Assembly (NCBI GenBank): GCA_010909725.1 | Contig: JAACMV010000018.1 | Coordinates: 886,001 to 950,000, forward strand | DNA: 64,000 bases | Direction of reading: 5' to 3' | Source of the DNA: Picochlorum sp. 'celeri' | Lineage: Eukaryota; Chlorophyta; Trebouxiophyceae | Shown here: positions 53,981 to 63,318 of the stretch, one piece after another | How positions within the stretch are numbered: position 1 is the first letter of the stretch | How the letters are laid out: the number at the start of each line of letters is the position of its first letter | Notes under the pieces: generated by a model | What the model was told of the DNA's origin: nothing | What the model saw: the letters and a program-made list of their open reading frames with translations, nothing else | Database searches by the model: none | Position numbers and translations under genes: made by a program

Positions 53981-55327
53981 ATGTTTTCTGCTCGATTCTT
54001 GTACCAAAACGCTGCGACAACGTGTCGACATGTCAATTGCAAAGCAGTGCGCCACTATACCGGTTTGCGCACTCGCATTCCCATTTCATGCGCTCTAGTT
54101 CATAAAAATATGGAATCATCATCAACAGATTCGCCATTTTGGAAGATTGATGTCCTGGGACTCTGTCGGAAGGGAGCTCTTGGAGCCATGGTCATTGGAA
54201 TGTCACTGTTTGGAACAGTTGTGTATCCAGACACAGCCAACGCATATGCGCAGCCACAGGTGGCCGAGGTATGGAGCACTACGGCAAGTAGTAAAAAGCA
54301 GGAGGTGTATCGTGATGCGCTTCCGAGTGCCAAAGAATTGTCTGCAGAAGAGTTGGCAACAATTCAGCTCTTCCAACAAACCACGCCAGCAGTTGTGAAC
54401 ATTACGAATATCGTCAATGCTCGCAAACCGTATTCAGCGAATGTTTTCGAGATACCTCTTGGACAGGGATCAGGGTTTTTATGGGATACCAAAGGTCATA
54501 TTGTCACGAATTTCCATGTGATTAAAGGGTCTTCCTCACTGCGGGTAACACTGATTGATCAACAGGTGTTCCCTGCAAAAGTAATTGGGGCTGATCCGTC
54601 AAGGGATGTCGCCGTCTTACAGTTGGACGCTCCGAAAGAAGTGTTAGAACGTCTCACACCCGCAGAGATTAACGATTCTTCTTCACTTTTTGTCGGTCAA
54701 AGGGTGTATGCTATTGGCAATCCATTTGGACTGGACCATTCACTGAGCAGCGGAGTTATCAGTGGCTTGAATCGAGAGTTGGGTGGGATCAAGAATGCAA
54801 TTCAAAGTGATTGTTCAATCAATCCTGGCAACAGTGGAGGACCACTATTGAACTCCCGTGGTGAAGTGATTGCCATGAATACAGCAATTGTGGATCCTGG
54901 GGGAAAAGGAGGATTCAATGGGATTGGCTTTGCCGTCCCCATGTCGGATGTTAAAGGCCTTGTCGATCAAATACTCAAGTTTGGTCGGGTCATCCGGCCC
55001 GCCCTTGGGGTGACTGTAGCCCCTCCCCAAGCACTTCGTCAGCTTGGGCTGGATGGGGTATTGATCCTTGATGTCCCCAAGAATTCTCCAGCATACAAGG
55101 CCGGGATGGTTGGTATTTCACGAGACTCATATGGAAGACTGATTCTTGGAGATATCATCACAGGCATCAATGGAAAACCAGTACGGGATCAAGGTGACTT
55201 GTTTGATGTCTTGGACAGCCTCTCTGTTGGTTCCACCGTGACTATAGATAGTTTGAGAGGAGGAGAGCAGAAGAGATCATTCACCGTAACATTAGAAGAA
55301 CGAAGTAATACATTAACATTTGAATGA
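53981..55327 (+). CDS. DEG1: DEG1/DEG8-type serine protease, thylakoid lumen
   Basis: The chosen ATG at 53981 gives 448 residues; the frame is open to an ATG at 53726 (533 residues), but the added part is unlike a leader. The protein has a basic Ser/Thr-rich leader, then a hydrophobic segment with AxA (GALGAMVIGMSLFGTVV then ANAYA), the bipartite targeting signal of lumen proteins. The trypsin-like domain shows the triad: His in TNFHVIKG, Asp in RDVAVLQL, Ser in GNSGGPLL. One PDZ domain follows (ALGVTVAPP, GDIITGINGKPV). DEG1 in plants degrades photodamaged photosystem II D1 protein. The site before the Ser reads CSINPGNSGG, where DEG proteins usually have AAINPG. Confidence 0.92.
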   Translation: MFSARFLYQNAATTCRHVNCKAVRHYTGLRTRIPISCALVHKNMESSSTDSPFWKIDVLGLCRKGALGAMVIGMSLFGTVVYPDTANAYAQPQVAEVWSTTASSKKQEVYRDALPSAKELSAEELATIQLFQQTTPAVVNITNIVNARKPYSANVFEIPLGQGSGFLWDTKGHIVTNFHVIKGSSSLRVTLIDQQVFPAKVIGADPSRDVAVLQLDAPKEVLERLTPAEINDSSSLFVGQRVYAIGNPFGLDHSLSSGVISGLNRELGGIKNAIQSDCSINPGNSGGPLLNSRGEVIAMNTAIVDPGGKGGFNGIGFAVPMSDVKGLVDQILKFGRVIRPALGVTVAPPQALRQLGLDGVLILDVPKNSPAYKAGMVGISRDSYGRLILGDIITGINGKPVRDQGDLFDVLDSLSVGSTVTIDSLRGGEQKRSFTVTLEERSNTLTFE

Positions 55328-55340
55328 CATATTATTATTA

Positions 55341-56084
55341 TTATTGTGAGTGTGATACTATTCTACTGACCAATTCTTGCATGGGCATGAGTTCCTTCTC
55401 ATCCACAAGACTGAATTCCTTCACGAACAAAATGAAATGTCTAAAACACGTATTCACATGCGTCTCCATCCCCAAACCTAATATTTGCTTGAAATGAGAA
55501 TGGTATATGTGAGCATACACCCTAAAAATCCGCTTCAGTATATTCTTGACAACAGGCAGGAAATCCTTGGGAAAAGACCCTCCCAGTCCCCGAGGAAACA
55601 ACGATGGATCATCCAACTGCTCTTCAATCCAATCAAATAATGCATTCACATATTTTGACGCCGAAAGTTTAATGGGTGTCTTCACTTTGATCCCATCTGC
55701 CCAGAGATATTCAAACTGGGGCCCAGCACTCATAATTGGACAGTGCTCTTCATCACACAGGGTCCCATCAATCACATTATACAGCACACTAATCGCATTA
55801 TAGAAAAAAACGGTATTTACAGCAATCCATTCGTTTGGATCCTCCCCCTGAGGCAATTTCACAGCCTGCTCTACAGTCCCACTCCCCAAAGTCTGTTCAA
55901 TATGCTTTCGAAGAGTAGGACCCTTTGTTCCCACCGCCACATTCTTCACAGACCTCACAGTTCCAGCACGCCTGTAAATAATAAGTAATACGCATGTGTT
56001 ACATCTGAAACGATCTCAGAGGTCAGACTGGATGATCTCATAGCGACGTCGAGCATACCTGGAAAAGTTGAAGAAACTCGCCAT
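55341..56084 (-). CDS. MOB1: MOB1 kinase activator
   Basis: Exons 56084..56059 and 55971..55341 (87-base intron, GTATGC..TACAG) give 218 residues. The tiny first exon encodes MASFFNFS. The Mob fold is complete: GTKGPTLRKHIEQTLGSG, LPQGEDPNEWIAVNTVFFYN, the zinc-site CDEEHCPIMSAGP with the Cys pair, YEYLWADG-like FEYLWADG, IEEQLDD, RVYAHIYHSHF with the two His, and NTCFRHFILFVKEF. MOB1 binds NDR/LATS kinases in the Hippo/mitotic exit network. It is convergent with DEG, 13 bases between stops, and divergent from the next gene. Confidence 0.96.
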
Positions 56085-56326
56085 GACTCTATCGTATACA
56101 CATTATCTCTCAAGATGAAAAGATTTAAAGGGATTCTGATCTGCACAGGAGACTATTCATGGATACAAAAGACGATTTCCCGAATTACCTTGACCAATAT
56201 CATTGTTGGAGGTCAACATGGACAAATATCTTCACAGGTGGCCCTGTTACCTTCCTTGTATCGATAATTATAAAAATCAAATGCCATCATGGCGTTGTAT
56301 TACGAATTCATGAGTCTCTCATCATC

Positions 56327-58093
56327 ATGTCGATGCTGGTGAAGAAGACGTGTGTCCCTCTGACAAAGCAACACCGTCGTGGTGCCGTACTTTTGCTATA
56401 CTCGACTGTGCTTCTGGGTTGCTTTTATGCAGCAAGCAGGTATTACACGACGGATGCGTTGTTTTGGGAGAGCCGCGGCTCTCCCATGGAGGACATTGTG
56501 GGGTCAAACCCATTGGTTAGTTTTGACGACCTGATATCCAAGCATGCAGCATCAGATTCAGTTTCACCATCAGCATCATCGCCATCGTTTCTTCGAGGGG
56601 TGCATGTCTTTTCTGATGACTGTCCATTGACGTTTTGGGAGACATTCGATGAGGAGAAGCTGAAACAACAATTGACAGATGCTGTGCATGATGGTTTCAA
56701 TGCTGTCATTCTTGTCATTCCATGGGCTGGGTTCCAAGTGGATGTACACGGAAAATTGTATGACCCGTGGATGTATGATCGACTCAGAACGGCTCTTGAT
56801 CTGATCCGGGATAGTGGCTTGTACAGTATTTCTAGGATAGGCTATGCGCATAACTTTAGGCCTGACAACACGCCTCCGAGTGGAGAGAGGTGCATGTTCA
56901 CCCTGCTGCAGAGGGATGAGGCAATGCCTGGCTGGTCCGAGTATGTTCGGTCGTTACAACATATATTCTCTCTCTATGATACACATTTGTTTAATTTTAT
57001 TAGCTGGGAGGACTTTTTCTGCGGATCCTATACGATGAGGCTTCCAAAAGAACGTCGGGCAGAGTATGGGAAGCAGAGTGGATTTGGGGGACCAATCCCA
57101 GCCAACGATGGCAGTGATCCCGTCGATCGGGTGCACGCGTGGTACGATCATATCAGCTCTATATGGACCACGCTGATACAATATGGTCAGGAATCGATGC
57201 CTCGCCTGACCATGGAGATACGAGTGGACAGCGACCCTGTGTTTGCTGGAAAGGATAACATGACATGGCACGGGTACCATGATGCTGGACATGTATCTGG
57301 AGATGCACGGGCGGGCACATATTTTTCACCATATTTTGGACAAGATAATAAAGGGTTAGCCATTACAGCAGAAAATGCGATTCAGAAATTGACATTCATG
57401 CTCACAGAAGTGGCTGCGAATAGGTTTGGACTGGAAAAGACATTTCTGGAGCAGTTCAACTTTGTAGACAATACACCATCATTCATGACGTCATCAAATT
57501 ATATGACTGAACCGCAAGTCGCGCAATTTTTAGATAAAGCTGCGCCCCTCATTCGAAAAAGCACTGGCGGATATGCGCTGTGGGCATACAGAAATTACAG
57601 AGAAACTCACTTGTACAATGGCAATTTCCTTCGGGGCATGCTTGGGTGGAATGTCACCCATGATGGTGGTTCTGTGCATCGCCATGGGCCATTCATACGG
57701 CTCCGAGGACCCCTCACGTTGACATCGTATCAGACACGACTAGCCGATGGTGGCTGCGATGGTATGGGGAACCTGAGGCATGTGTGTTTTCAATCATACA
57801 TGGATCCATGCCATGATGATGATGTAAACACCCACACAATGGATGTGTGTCTGAATGGACAGTGCGTGCATCATTCTCCACCTCTAAAGTTTGCCTCAGA
57901 ATCGTGCTATTCCTTTCCATCCAATGGCTCTCTGGTGTTTAAGATATCATTCAAGATGATGTCGCATTGTCCCGTCGATATGAGACACGTGCAGTTTTGG
58001 TGCCATGAACAGGACTTAAAAGTCCATCATGCTGATGGATCTCCTGGGGCGCTCCTCAGTTCTATTCGTAAATTGAATACTGAATTGCTGTAA
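56327..58093 (+). CDS. Type II membrane-anchored glycoside hydrolase-like TIM-barrel protein
   Basis: ATG 56327 gives 588 residues (the frame is open from an ATG at 56159). A basic tail (KKTCVPLTKQHRR) precedes one hydrophobic segment (GAVLLLYSTVLLGCFYAA), so type II topology with the catalytic part in the Golgi/ER lumen or outside is likely. The body starts FLRGVHVFSDDCPLTFWET and has NAVILVIPWAGFQVD, RIGYAHNFRPDN, and FISWEDFFCG; Glu in WEDFF and Glu in FLEQFNF lie at spacings like the two catalytic acids of GH5/GH42-type barrels. GYALWAYRNY resembles a barrel's last strand. A C-terminal part with jelly-roll-like strands and NxT sites follows. Family assignment is tentative and the substrate unknown. 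Confidence 0.55.
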   Translation: MSMLVKKTCVPLTKQHRRGAVLLLYSTVLLGCFYAASRYYTTDALFWESRGSPMEDIVGSNPLVSFDDLISKHAASDSVSPSASSPSFLRGVHVFSDDCPLTFWETFDEEKLKQQLTDAVHDGFNAVILVIPWAGFQVDVHGKLYDPWMYDRLRTALDLIRDSGLYSISRIGYAHNFRPDNTPPSGERCMFTLLQRDEAMPGWSEYVRSLQHIFSLYDTHLFNFISWEDFFCGSYTMRLPKERRAEYGKQSGFGGPIPANDGSDPVDRVHAWYDHISSIWTTLIQYGQESMPRLTMEIRVDSDPVFAGKDNMTWHGYHDAGHVSGDARAGTYFSPYFGQDNKGLAITAENAIQKLTFMLTEVAANRFGLEKTFLEQFNFVDNTPSFMTSSNYMTEPQVAQFLDKAAPLIRKSTGGYALWAYRNYRETHLYNGNFLRGMLGWNVTHDGGSVHRHGPFIRLRGPLTLTSYQTRLADGGCDGMGNLRHVCFQSYMDPCHDDDVNTHTMDVCLNGQCVHHSPPLKFASESCYSFPSNGSLVFKISFKMMSHCPVDMRHVQFWCHEQDLKVHHADGSPGALLSSIRKLNTELL

Positions 58094-58244
58094 AACTATG
58101 TCATTGTCTACGTGATGTGTCAGTTCATCTGACGTATATTGCTCATGGAAAATCTAATAATATTATGCATGGCATTGTTTGTGTGCCACCACCATTGTGA
58201 CGAAGCTTTTATAGGCTTACAATGAGATATGACATGGAAGACAT

Positions 58245-58273
58245 CACATACACACGCACACACAGACACACGT
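58245..58273 (+). repeat. CA-rich microsatellite
   Basis: An imperfect (CA)n tract just upstream of the FkbM-like gene. Confidence 0.7.
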
Positions 58274-58298
58274 GTGATGCACGTTACATGAATGTACC

Positions 58299-59481
58299 AT
58301 GTTGGTCAGCTGCAGGGACAGTTGCATGGACCTGATAGTGATGAGATATTGTTCATGGGACTGTGGTCATTGTCCAAGTGGGATGTATCTTTATGTATTT
58401 GTAATATTGTGGATGATCTATCAGAGCTTTCAGCATGCATTGCAGCGGCATCCTCAAGAAGTTGCTCTTGCCGTTGCCGCTATGGTAGGTTGATTTTCAA
58501 GATTTTGTCTCGGATGGAGAAACACGTGGCGCAAAATCAAATCTTTTTACATTTTGTGACAGTAGATTGACAGCAGTGATGTGATATGCGCAGGTTGTAC
58601 TGTGTACCATGGCCTCGACGGTCGTTCCACACAGGCAGAGTGCTGCATCTGGCATGATACGCCAGCGGGACGCACTCGGTCAGGACTATAGAGATACATG
58701 GCCATTATATATACGGCAACATGAGGGTCAGGTTCATTCTCAGTGGAATCAAGATGGCGTGCTGCAGTATATTTTTGAATCTATTGGGGTGACAAACAAG
58801 TACTTTGTTGAATTTGGATTTGACCAGAACGAATATCTGTTTGGGGCGAATACACATTTGTTATATGAGGCTGGATGGAGGGGACTATTGATGGATGGGG
58901 GTCATGAGAATGCGACCATTAATTTACATAGAGAAATGATATCTATTGATACTATTGTGGACCTTTTCAAAGCTTACAAGGTTCCGCAGGAACCTGATTA
59001 CGTGTCGGTGGACTTGGATTCGTGTGATATTTGGGTGATGATGGAAATTGCCAAAGCGTACCGGCCAAGAGTTATGACAATTGAGTATAATTCAAATTTT
59101 CCTGCTGGAGCAACTGTTGCATGGCCTCCTACATGTGGGGAGCAATGGCAGGGCGACACAATATTTGGAAGTAGTGTTGGAGCGATTTACCTGGCTGCAC
59201 AAGATGTAGGATATACAGTAGTGCATGGAATTCCAGTGGCTGACTTATTCTTAGTGAGGAGCGATCTTCTGTCCGATAACATTCGGGTGCATTCCCTAAG
59301 GACTATCGAGCAATGGGTGTCTGGGAGACCGTTGCATCCACGCCCAGTGAATACGTCTCGGTTCGAAATTTTCATCGATTATGCAGCATATCGAAGCAAT
59401 GGAAAAGATGTAGAAAAAAGTAGGCAAGCGGCACTGTCATATCTAGAGCAAAAGACAAACTTTTTGACACCAGATGCATGA
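58299..59481 (+). CDS. FkbM-like methyltransferase with N-terminal membrane anchor
   Basis: Exons 58299..58484 and 58594..59481 (109-base intron, GTAGGT..CGCAG) give 357 residues. Exon 1 encodes a hydrophobic anchor (YLYVFVILWMIYQSF). The catalytic domain follows the FkbM/MTase_21-like pattern: SQWNQDGVLQYIFE, KYFVEFGFDQN (SAM-binding acidic loop with G), LLYEAGWRGLLMDGG, NLHREMISIDTI, DYVSVDLDSCDIWVM (DxD-like), and PRVMTIEYNSNFP. Such methyltransferases often act on sugars of glycans. It lies between two glycosidase-like genes, convergent with GH125 by 50 bases, suggesting a glycan context. Confidence 0.75.
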
Positions 59482-59530
59482 TGCAAGAGGTATTTGTTGT
59501 TCTCTTACAGAATCATGTACATGTATATGT

Positions 59531-61249
59531 TTAATCAATAAATTGTACCATACTTTCAAGTCCTCCAAAGTAAAGAGGATTATCACCCTTGTCGCCATTT
59601 TCTGGCAATGAGGATGTGTCATCTGATTCCTTTCTCTGCCTTTGCGTAGCCAAGAATTCCATTGCTGCACTATCGCAATCGTATCCTAACGATCGCTCCA
59701 CCATCACAACGAACATTGCATTGGCCCATTCAAACTCTGGACGTGTACATGCAGTTGTTCTGTTTGCATGCACACTTTCGTGCATGAGTCCGTTGCCACA
59801 TTGCGTTTGTAAAAGCATCTTTGCTATTCGAGCCCTCTGTTCTATCGATTTATCTGTCAGAGCTTCTGTTACCATTGCAAGCGGCCATACATATCCAGGC
59901 ATGGTATGTTCAGATCCAATGCCTTGGATATCCTTCCCTCTAAAGTATTGTGGGTTGATATCAGGATCTAAAAGGCGCCTTCTGGTTGCTGCATACACCT
60001 CCATGTCAAGCTTCGGCCAGCCCAGTAAAGGAAGAGACAACAACGACGGTAAGTTCGCATCATCAAAATCTGCGAGAACGCCACCGATACCATCAACTTC
60101 ATATGCGTATACGCGGACTCCATCCCCAACGGTCACTATACCATATCTCTCAATACCATTCTCAATATCTGACAGCAATCTGGCAGATTTGCTATGCAAT
60201 GCGTCATCCATCCATACAACTTTGTTCATCTCTATCAGTTTATAGAGTGCAGAAGCAGCATACACATTTGATGGAATCGAGTATCCGTAGAAGTTGGGGT
60301 CATCAGAAGGTCTAAACCCACTCCAGGTCATTCCTGTGTACCCAGTCTTTTTCCCCAAACCTCGTCGCTGCAGCTCAGAATATCTATACCTCGATTTCGA
60401 ATCATGATGCTGTTCAATAATCCATGTATCGATTACAACCTTGACAGCATCAAATACGATTGGATCGTGAAGTAAATGCTCCGGTGCGTGGATATCCTTG
60501 TGGGAGAAGTAGTTCCATAGAAACTGAATAAAATACACGCTCGAATCCAATTCATAATTCCGAGTTGCGACCCACCCTCCCCTCCCTAAAAGTCTCGAAA
60601 ACTTATCTAGCGTATCAACATCTCTCCATGCAGGTGAGAATGCATTCGCATACGGGTCTTGCACGATGAAGAACGCCTGTGTCCTCAGCAATCCTTCAAT
60701 GATTCCTCTGAGAAACGGATGATGGCCAATCTTTGACAGGTATATGCCAACCTGCACAGAGCTATCTCGAATCCACATGTCTGGTATATCTCCTGTTGCT
60801 ACAAATGTCCATCGACCCAATGAATGGCTCTTTGCATACCCCCGTGAGAGAGTGTGATACAGTGTTCTTCCACAGAGAGCCATCATGTCACCAACAGTCT
60901 CCTCTCCCAAAGCAGCCCTCAACTGCATAGCATACATGCTGAATGTAACAAGCACAAATTTAAGAATTGAAATAAGAAGCACAAACACAAGTACCTTTTG
61001 TTGATCCTGTGAGAACGTGGCGTCATGTACATTGTCATGTGCCCAAAAATCCTTTGGCAATAGTGAATTTCCTTTCTTGCTGTGTTCCTCTTTCAGGCGC
61101 ACATACTCGAGATCGTTCATCAAGTCATGATCTTGCAATGCTATATTCGACACTTGATATATTGATACTGTCATCAGCATGATGAAGATGGTGACCAATA
61201 CCAACAGGGAGTTTGGCCTCCTGCTGCTTGGCACTGAGCCCTGGAACAT
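59531..61249 (-). CDS. GH125-like exo-alpha-1,6-mannosidase, membrane anchored
   Basis: ATG 61249 is the first ATG. Exons 61249..60995 and 60922..59531 give 548 residues; the 72-base gap (60994..60923) has GTACTT..GCAG ends but stays open in frame. An N-terminal TM helix (LLVLVTIFIMLMTVSIY) implies type II topology. The catalytic body has FVATGDIPDMWIRDSSVQV, the GH125 signature with the catalytic Asp, GGVLADFDDANLPSLLSLPLLG, a TGMTWSGFRPSDD motif and GSEHTMPGYVWPLAM near the end. Bacterial and fungal GH125 enzymes cleave alpha-1,6-mannose from glycans. A role in trimming N- or O-glycans is inferred. Confidence 0.85.
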   Translation of the reverse strand: MFQGSVPSSRRPNSLLVLVTIFIMLMTVSIYQVSNIALQDHDLMNDLEYVRLKEEHSKKGNSLLPKDFWAHDNVHDATFSQDQQKVLVFVLLISILKFVLVTFSMYAMQLRAALGEETVGDMMALCGRTLYHTLSRGYAKSHSLGRWTFVATGDIPDMWIRDSSVQVGIYLSKIGHHPFLRGIIEGLLRTQAFFIVQDPYANAFSPAWRDVDTLDKFSRLLGRGGWVATRNYELDSSVYFIQFLWNYFSHKDIHAPEHLLHDPIVFDAVKVVIDTWIIEQHHDSKSRYRYSELQRRGLGKKTGYTGMTWSGFRPSDDPNFYGYSIPSNVYAASALYKLIEMNKVVWMDDALHSKSARLLSDIENGIERYGIVTVGDGVRVYAYEVDGIGGVLADFDDANLPSLLSLPLLGWPKLDMEVYAATRRRLLDPDINPQYFRGKDIQGIGSEHTMPGYVWPLAMVTEALTDKSIEQRARIAKMLLQTQCGNGLMHESVHANRTTACTRPEFEWANAMFVVMVERSLGYDCDSAAMEFLATQRQRKESDDTSSLPENGDKGDNPLYFGGLESMVQFID

Positions 61250-61465
61250 GGCGACACCCAATCTCTCTATTACGATGATGAAGACTGTATCTTTATTTCA
61301 TATATATCCATGTAGAAGTAAAAGAGAAAAGATGAGTTCTTTCTTCGCCAGCTTTAGCGCTGGCTTGTCAACGCAGAGGTTCAGCACAAGTACAGTTGGG
61401 ATACGAAATCAAGGGCAACATCAAGGATACATATGTCACCTCAAATTTACAAAATAATTTCAGTT

Positions 61466-63090
61466 TTATGCAACGCACAGCAAAGCCGCATGCTGCCCAC
61501 CAAACTCCAACTGTAATGTCTTTGAAGGCTGGAAGCGCTTTGTCTGTGCCACCTTCCGTGGGATGACCTCATCGTCATCGTCGTCACCCTTGGCCAGCTG
61601 ATTGCTTGTTCCAAATCCCCATAGATATACCGATCCTTTTTGGTCAAAGCAGCCAGACACAGCAAGCCCACCAGCGCCCCCTACAACCTTGACACCATCC
61701 AGTCCATCAACAGGATGGATGGCAGGACAAGGGGCATCTGAGGACACATCCGCTCCTTGCTGCCCTAATCTACCATATGTAGGTCTACCGCACGACAAAA
61801 GAGAATCTTTGTCAGTCAGAAAGAGTGTATGATGCTGTCCAGGATAGACTCGTGAGATGGAGTGCTTGCTGCCAGTCTCAACCAAGGTGAATGAATATAC
61901 AATGTCCTTACCAGACACTCCCAGCTGCCCATAATTATTCAATCCGCACACATATATAGAACCATCGGAAAGCGTAACAAACGTTGAATACGTTCCACAG
62001 GCGACGTCAGTCACAGTACTTGAATGCGACCCACGTGGCCTGCGTATCGCACATTCTGTTGGCGTCAGAAATGTAGTCAACCTAACGCGATCGCTCATGC
62101 GTGGTCCTACGCGCCCCAGCTGTCCCTGCTGCCCCGATCCCCAACTCATCAACTTTCCATTCTCAGTCACAGCACAAACATGGTCGGCACCAGAAGCTAT
62201 ACGGACAAGAGGAGGGTGTGCCTCCCCTGGTGCATACACCTCTGTCGGAATCAATTGCAATTTCTTCTCCACAGAGAATCCCATGACACCACTAGCATCT
62301 CTGAATGTTCCCCACGACCACACAGACCCATCATCCATCAGGGCGCACGTGTGACTGTCCCCAGCAGACAGCTGCACCACGCGCACGCTTGAAGGCAGCA
62401 ACACCTTGCCAGGAACATATGGATCCCCACGCTCAGAATACTCTTTTCCTTCTGGTGACTCATTCCATATTTTATCATTTGTTGGACGACCTAAAGCACC
62501 CTCATCATTCACACCCCAGGAATACACAACACCATCTGCTGTCAGTGCCACTGTATGCATGCCACCACACACCACCTGAACAACACCCGTCCCTTCCAAA
62601 TCCAAGGGGAAAGGCCTCAATTTCTCCGTCACATCCTCTCCAAGCCCTAATTGACCGCAATCGCCGTCTCCGAACACGAATATAGTCCCCTTTTCCTGCA
62701 ATCCATCATACCATGGTTGTTGTCAAATGGTCCACACACACATCCCTCAATGTGTCGTCTTTTTTTATAGAACACACGTACCTTGGGATGAGACACATGA
62801 GTCACTACATGCCGCTTTACAGGGAGCACACGGGCCTTTTTCGTCTGTCGTTCAGGAGCCTTGGCTGCCTTCTTTCTCTTTTGAGGCTTGGCTGCCTTCT
62901 TCGTAGTATTCTGAACTTTGGCTGATTTGGACGAACGATTGACTCGTTTCGTAACCCCTTTCGTTCGTTTCCCTACTTTTTTCCCCTCATCCACACTGTC
63001 CTTTGGAGCACGGGCAGTCTTCTTCGTCATCCTGGCGCTGGGCCTGCCACGATGTCCACTATTTGACCCGACTCGTCTTGCTACTGGCAT
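61466..63090 (-). CDS. RCC1: RCC1, Ran guanine nucleotide exchange factor
   Basis: Exons 63090..62782 and 62695..61466 (86-base intron, GTACGT..TGCAG) give 512 residues. Exon 1 is a 103-residue, very Lys/Arg-rich tail (KKTARAPK, KKAAKPQKRKK) like a chromatin-binding or histone-H1-like tail. Exon 2 encodes a seven-blade RCC1 propeller closely following animal RCC1: FGDGDCGQLGLGEDV, CGGMHTVALTADG, SWGVNDEGALGR, LSAGDSHTCALMDDG, SWGTFRDASGVMG, GQQGQLGR, PGQHHTLFL and GGQHAALL. These are the segments contacting Ran in animals. It is therefore the canonical RCC1 and not a UVR8-like relative. Confidence 0.9.
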
Positions 63091-63318
63091 GATTCCTGGT
63101 GATTGTTATATGTATAAAAATAACAATGAATGCATGGAATACGCATGTATGTGGCAGGATCGCTCCATGCATGCCTTAGAAAGGACAAAGAGAGAAGAAG
63201 GCCATCATTATGGCATGTAGTTGTTACACACATCATGGCCATGGCTCCATTATATCGTCGTGTACATGTATGCAATAGTATTCATTGAAATAAAACCTGT
63301 ATGCTCTCATAGAGTTCA
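63091..63318. other. Intergenic region between RCC1 and SufC
   Basis: About 230 bases, tandem orientation, with no ORF of interest; probably holds the RCC1 promoter. Confidence 0.45.

Noticed and set aside
56159..56326. Upstream start of the GH5-like gene
   Set aside because: The ATG at 56159 adds 56 residues with a weakly hydrophobic stretch but lacks the basic-then-hydrophobic pattern of the downstream start; kept only as an alternative.
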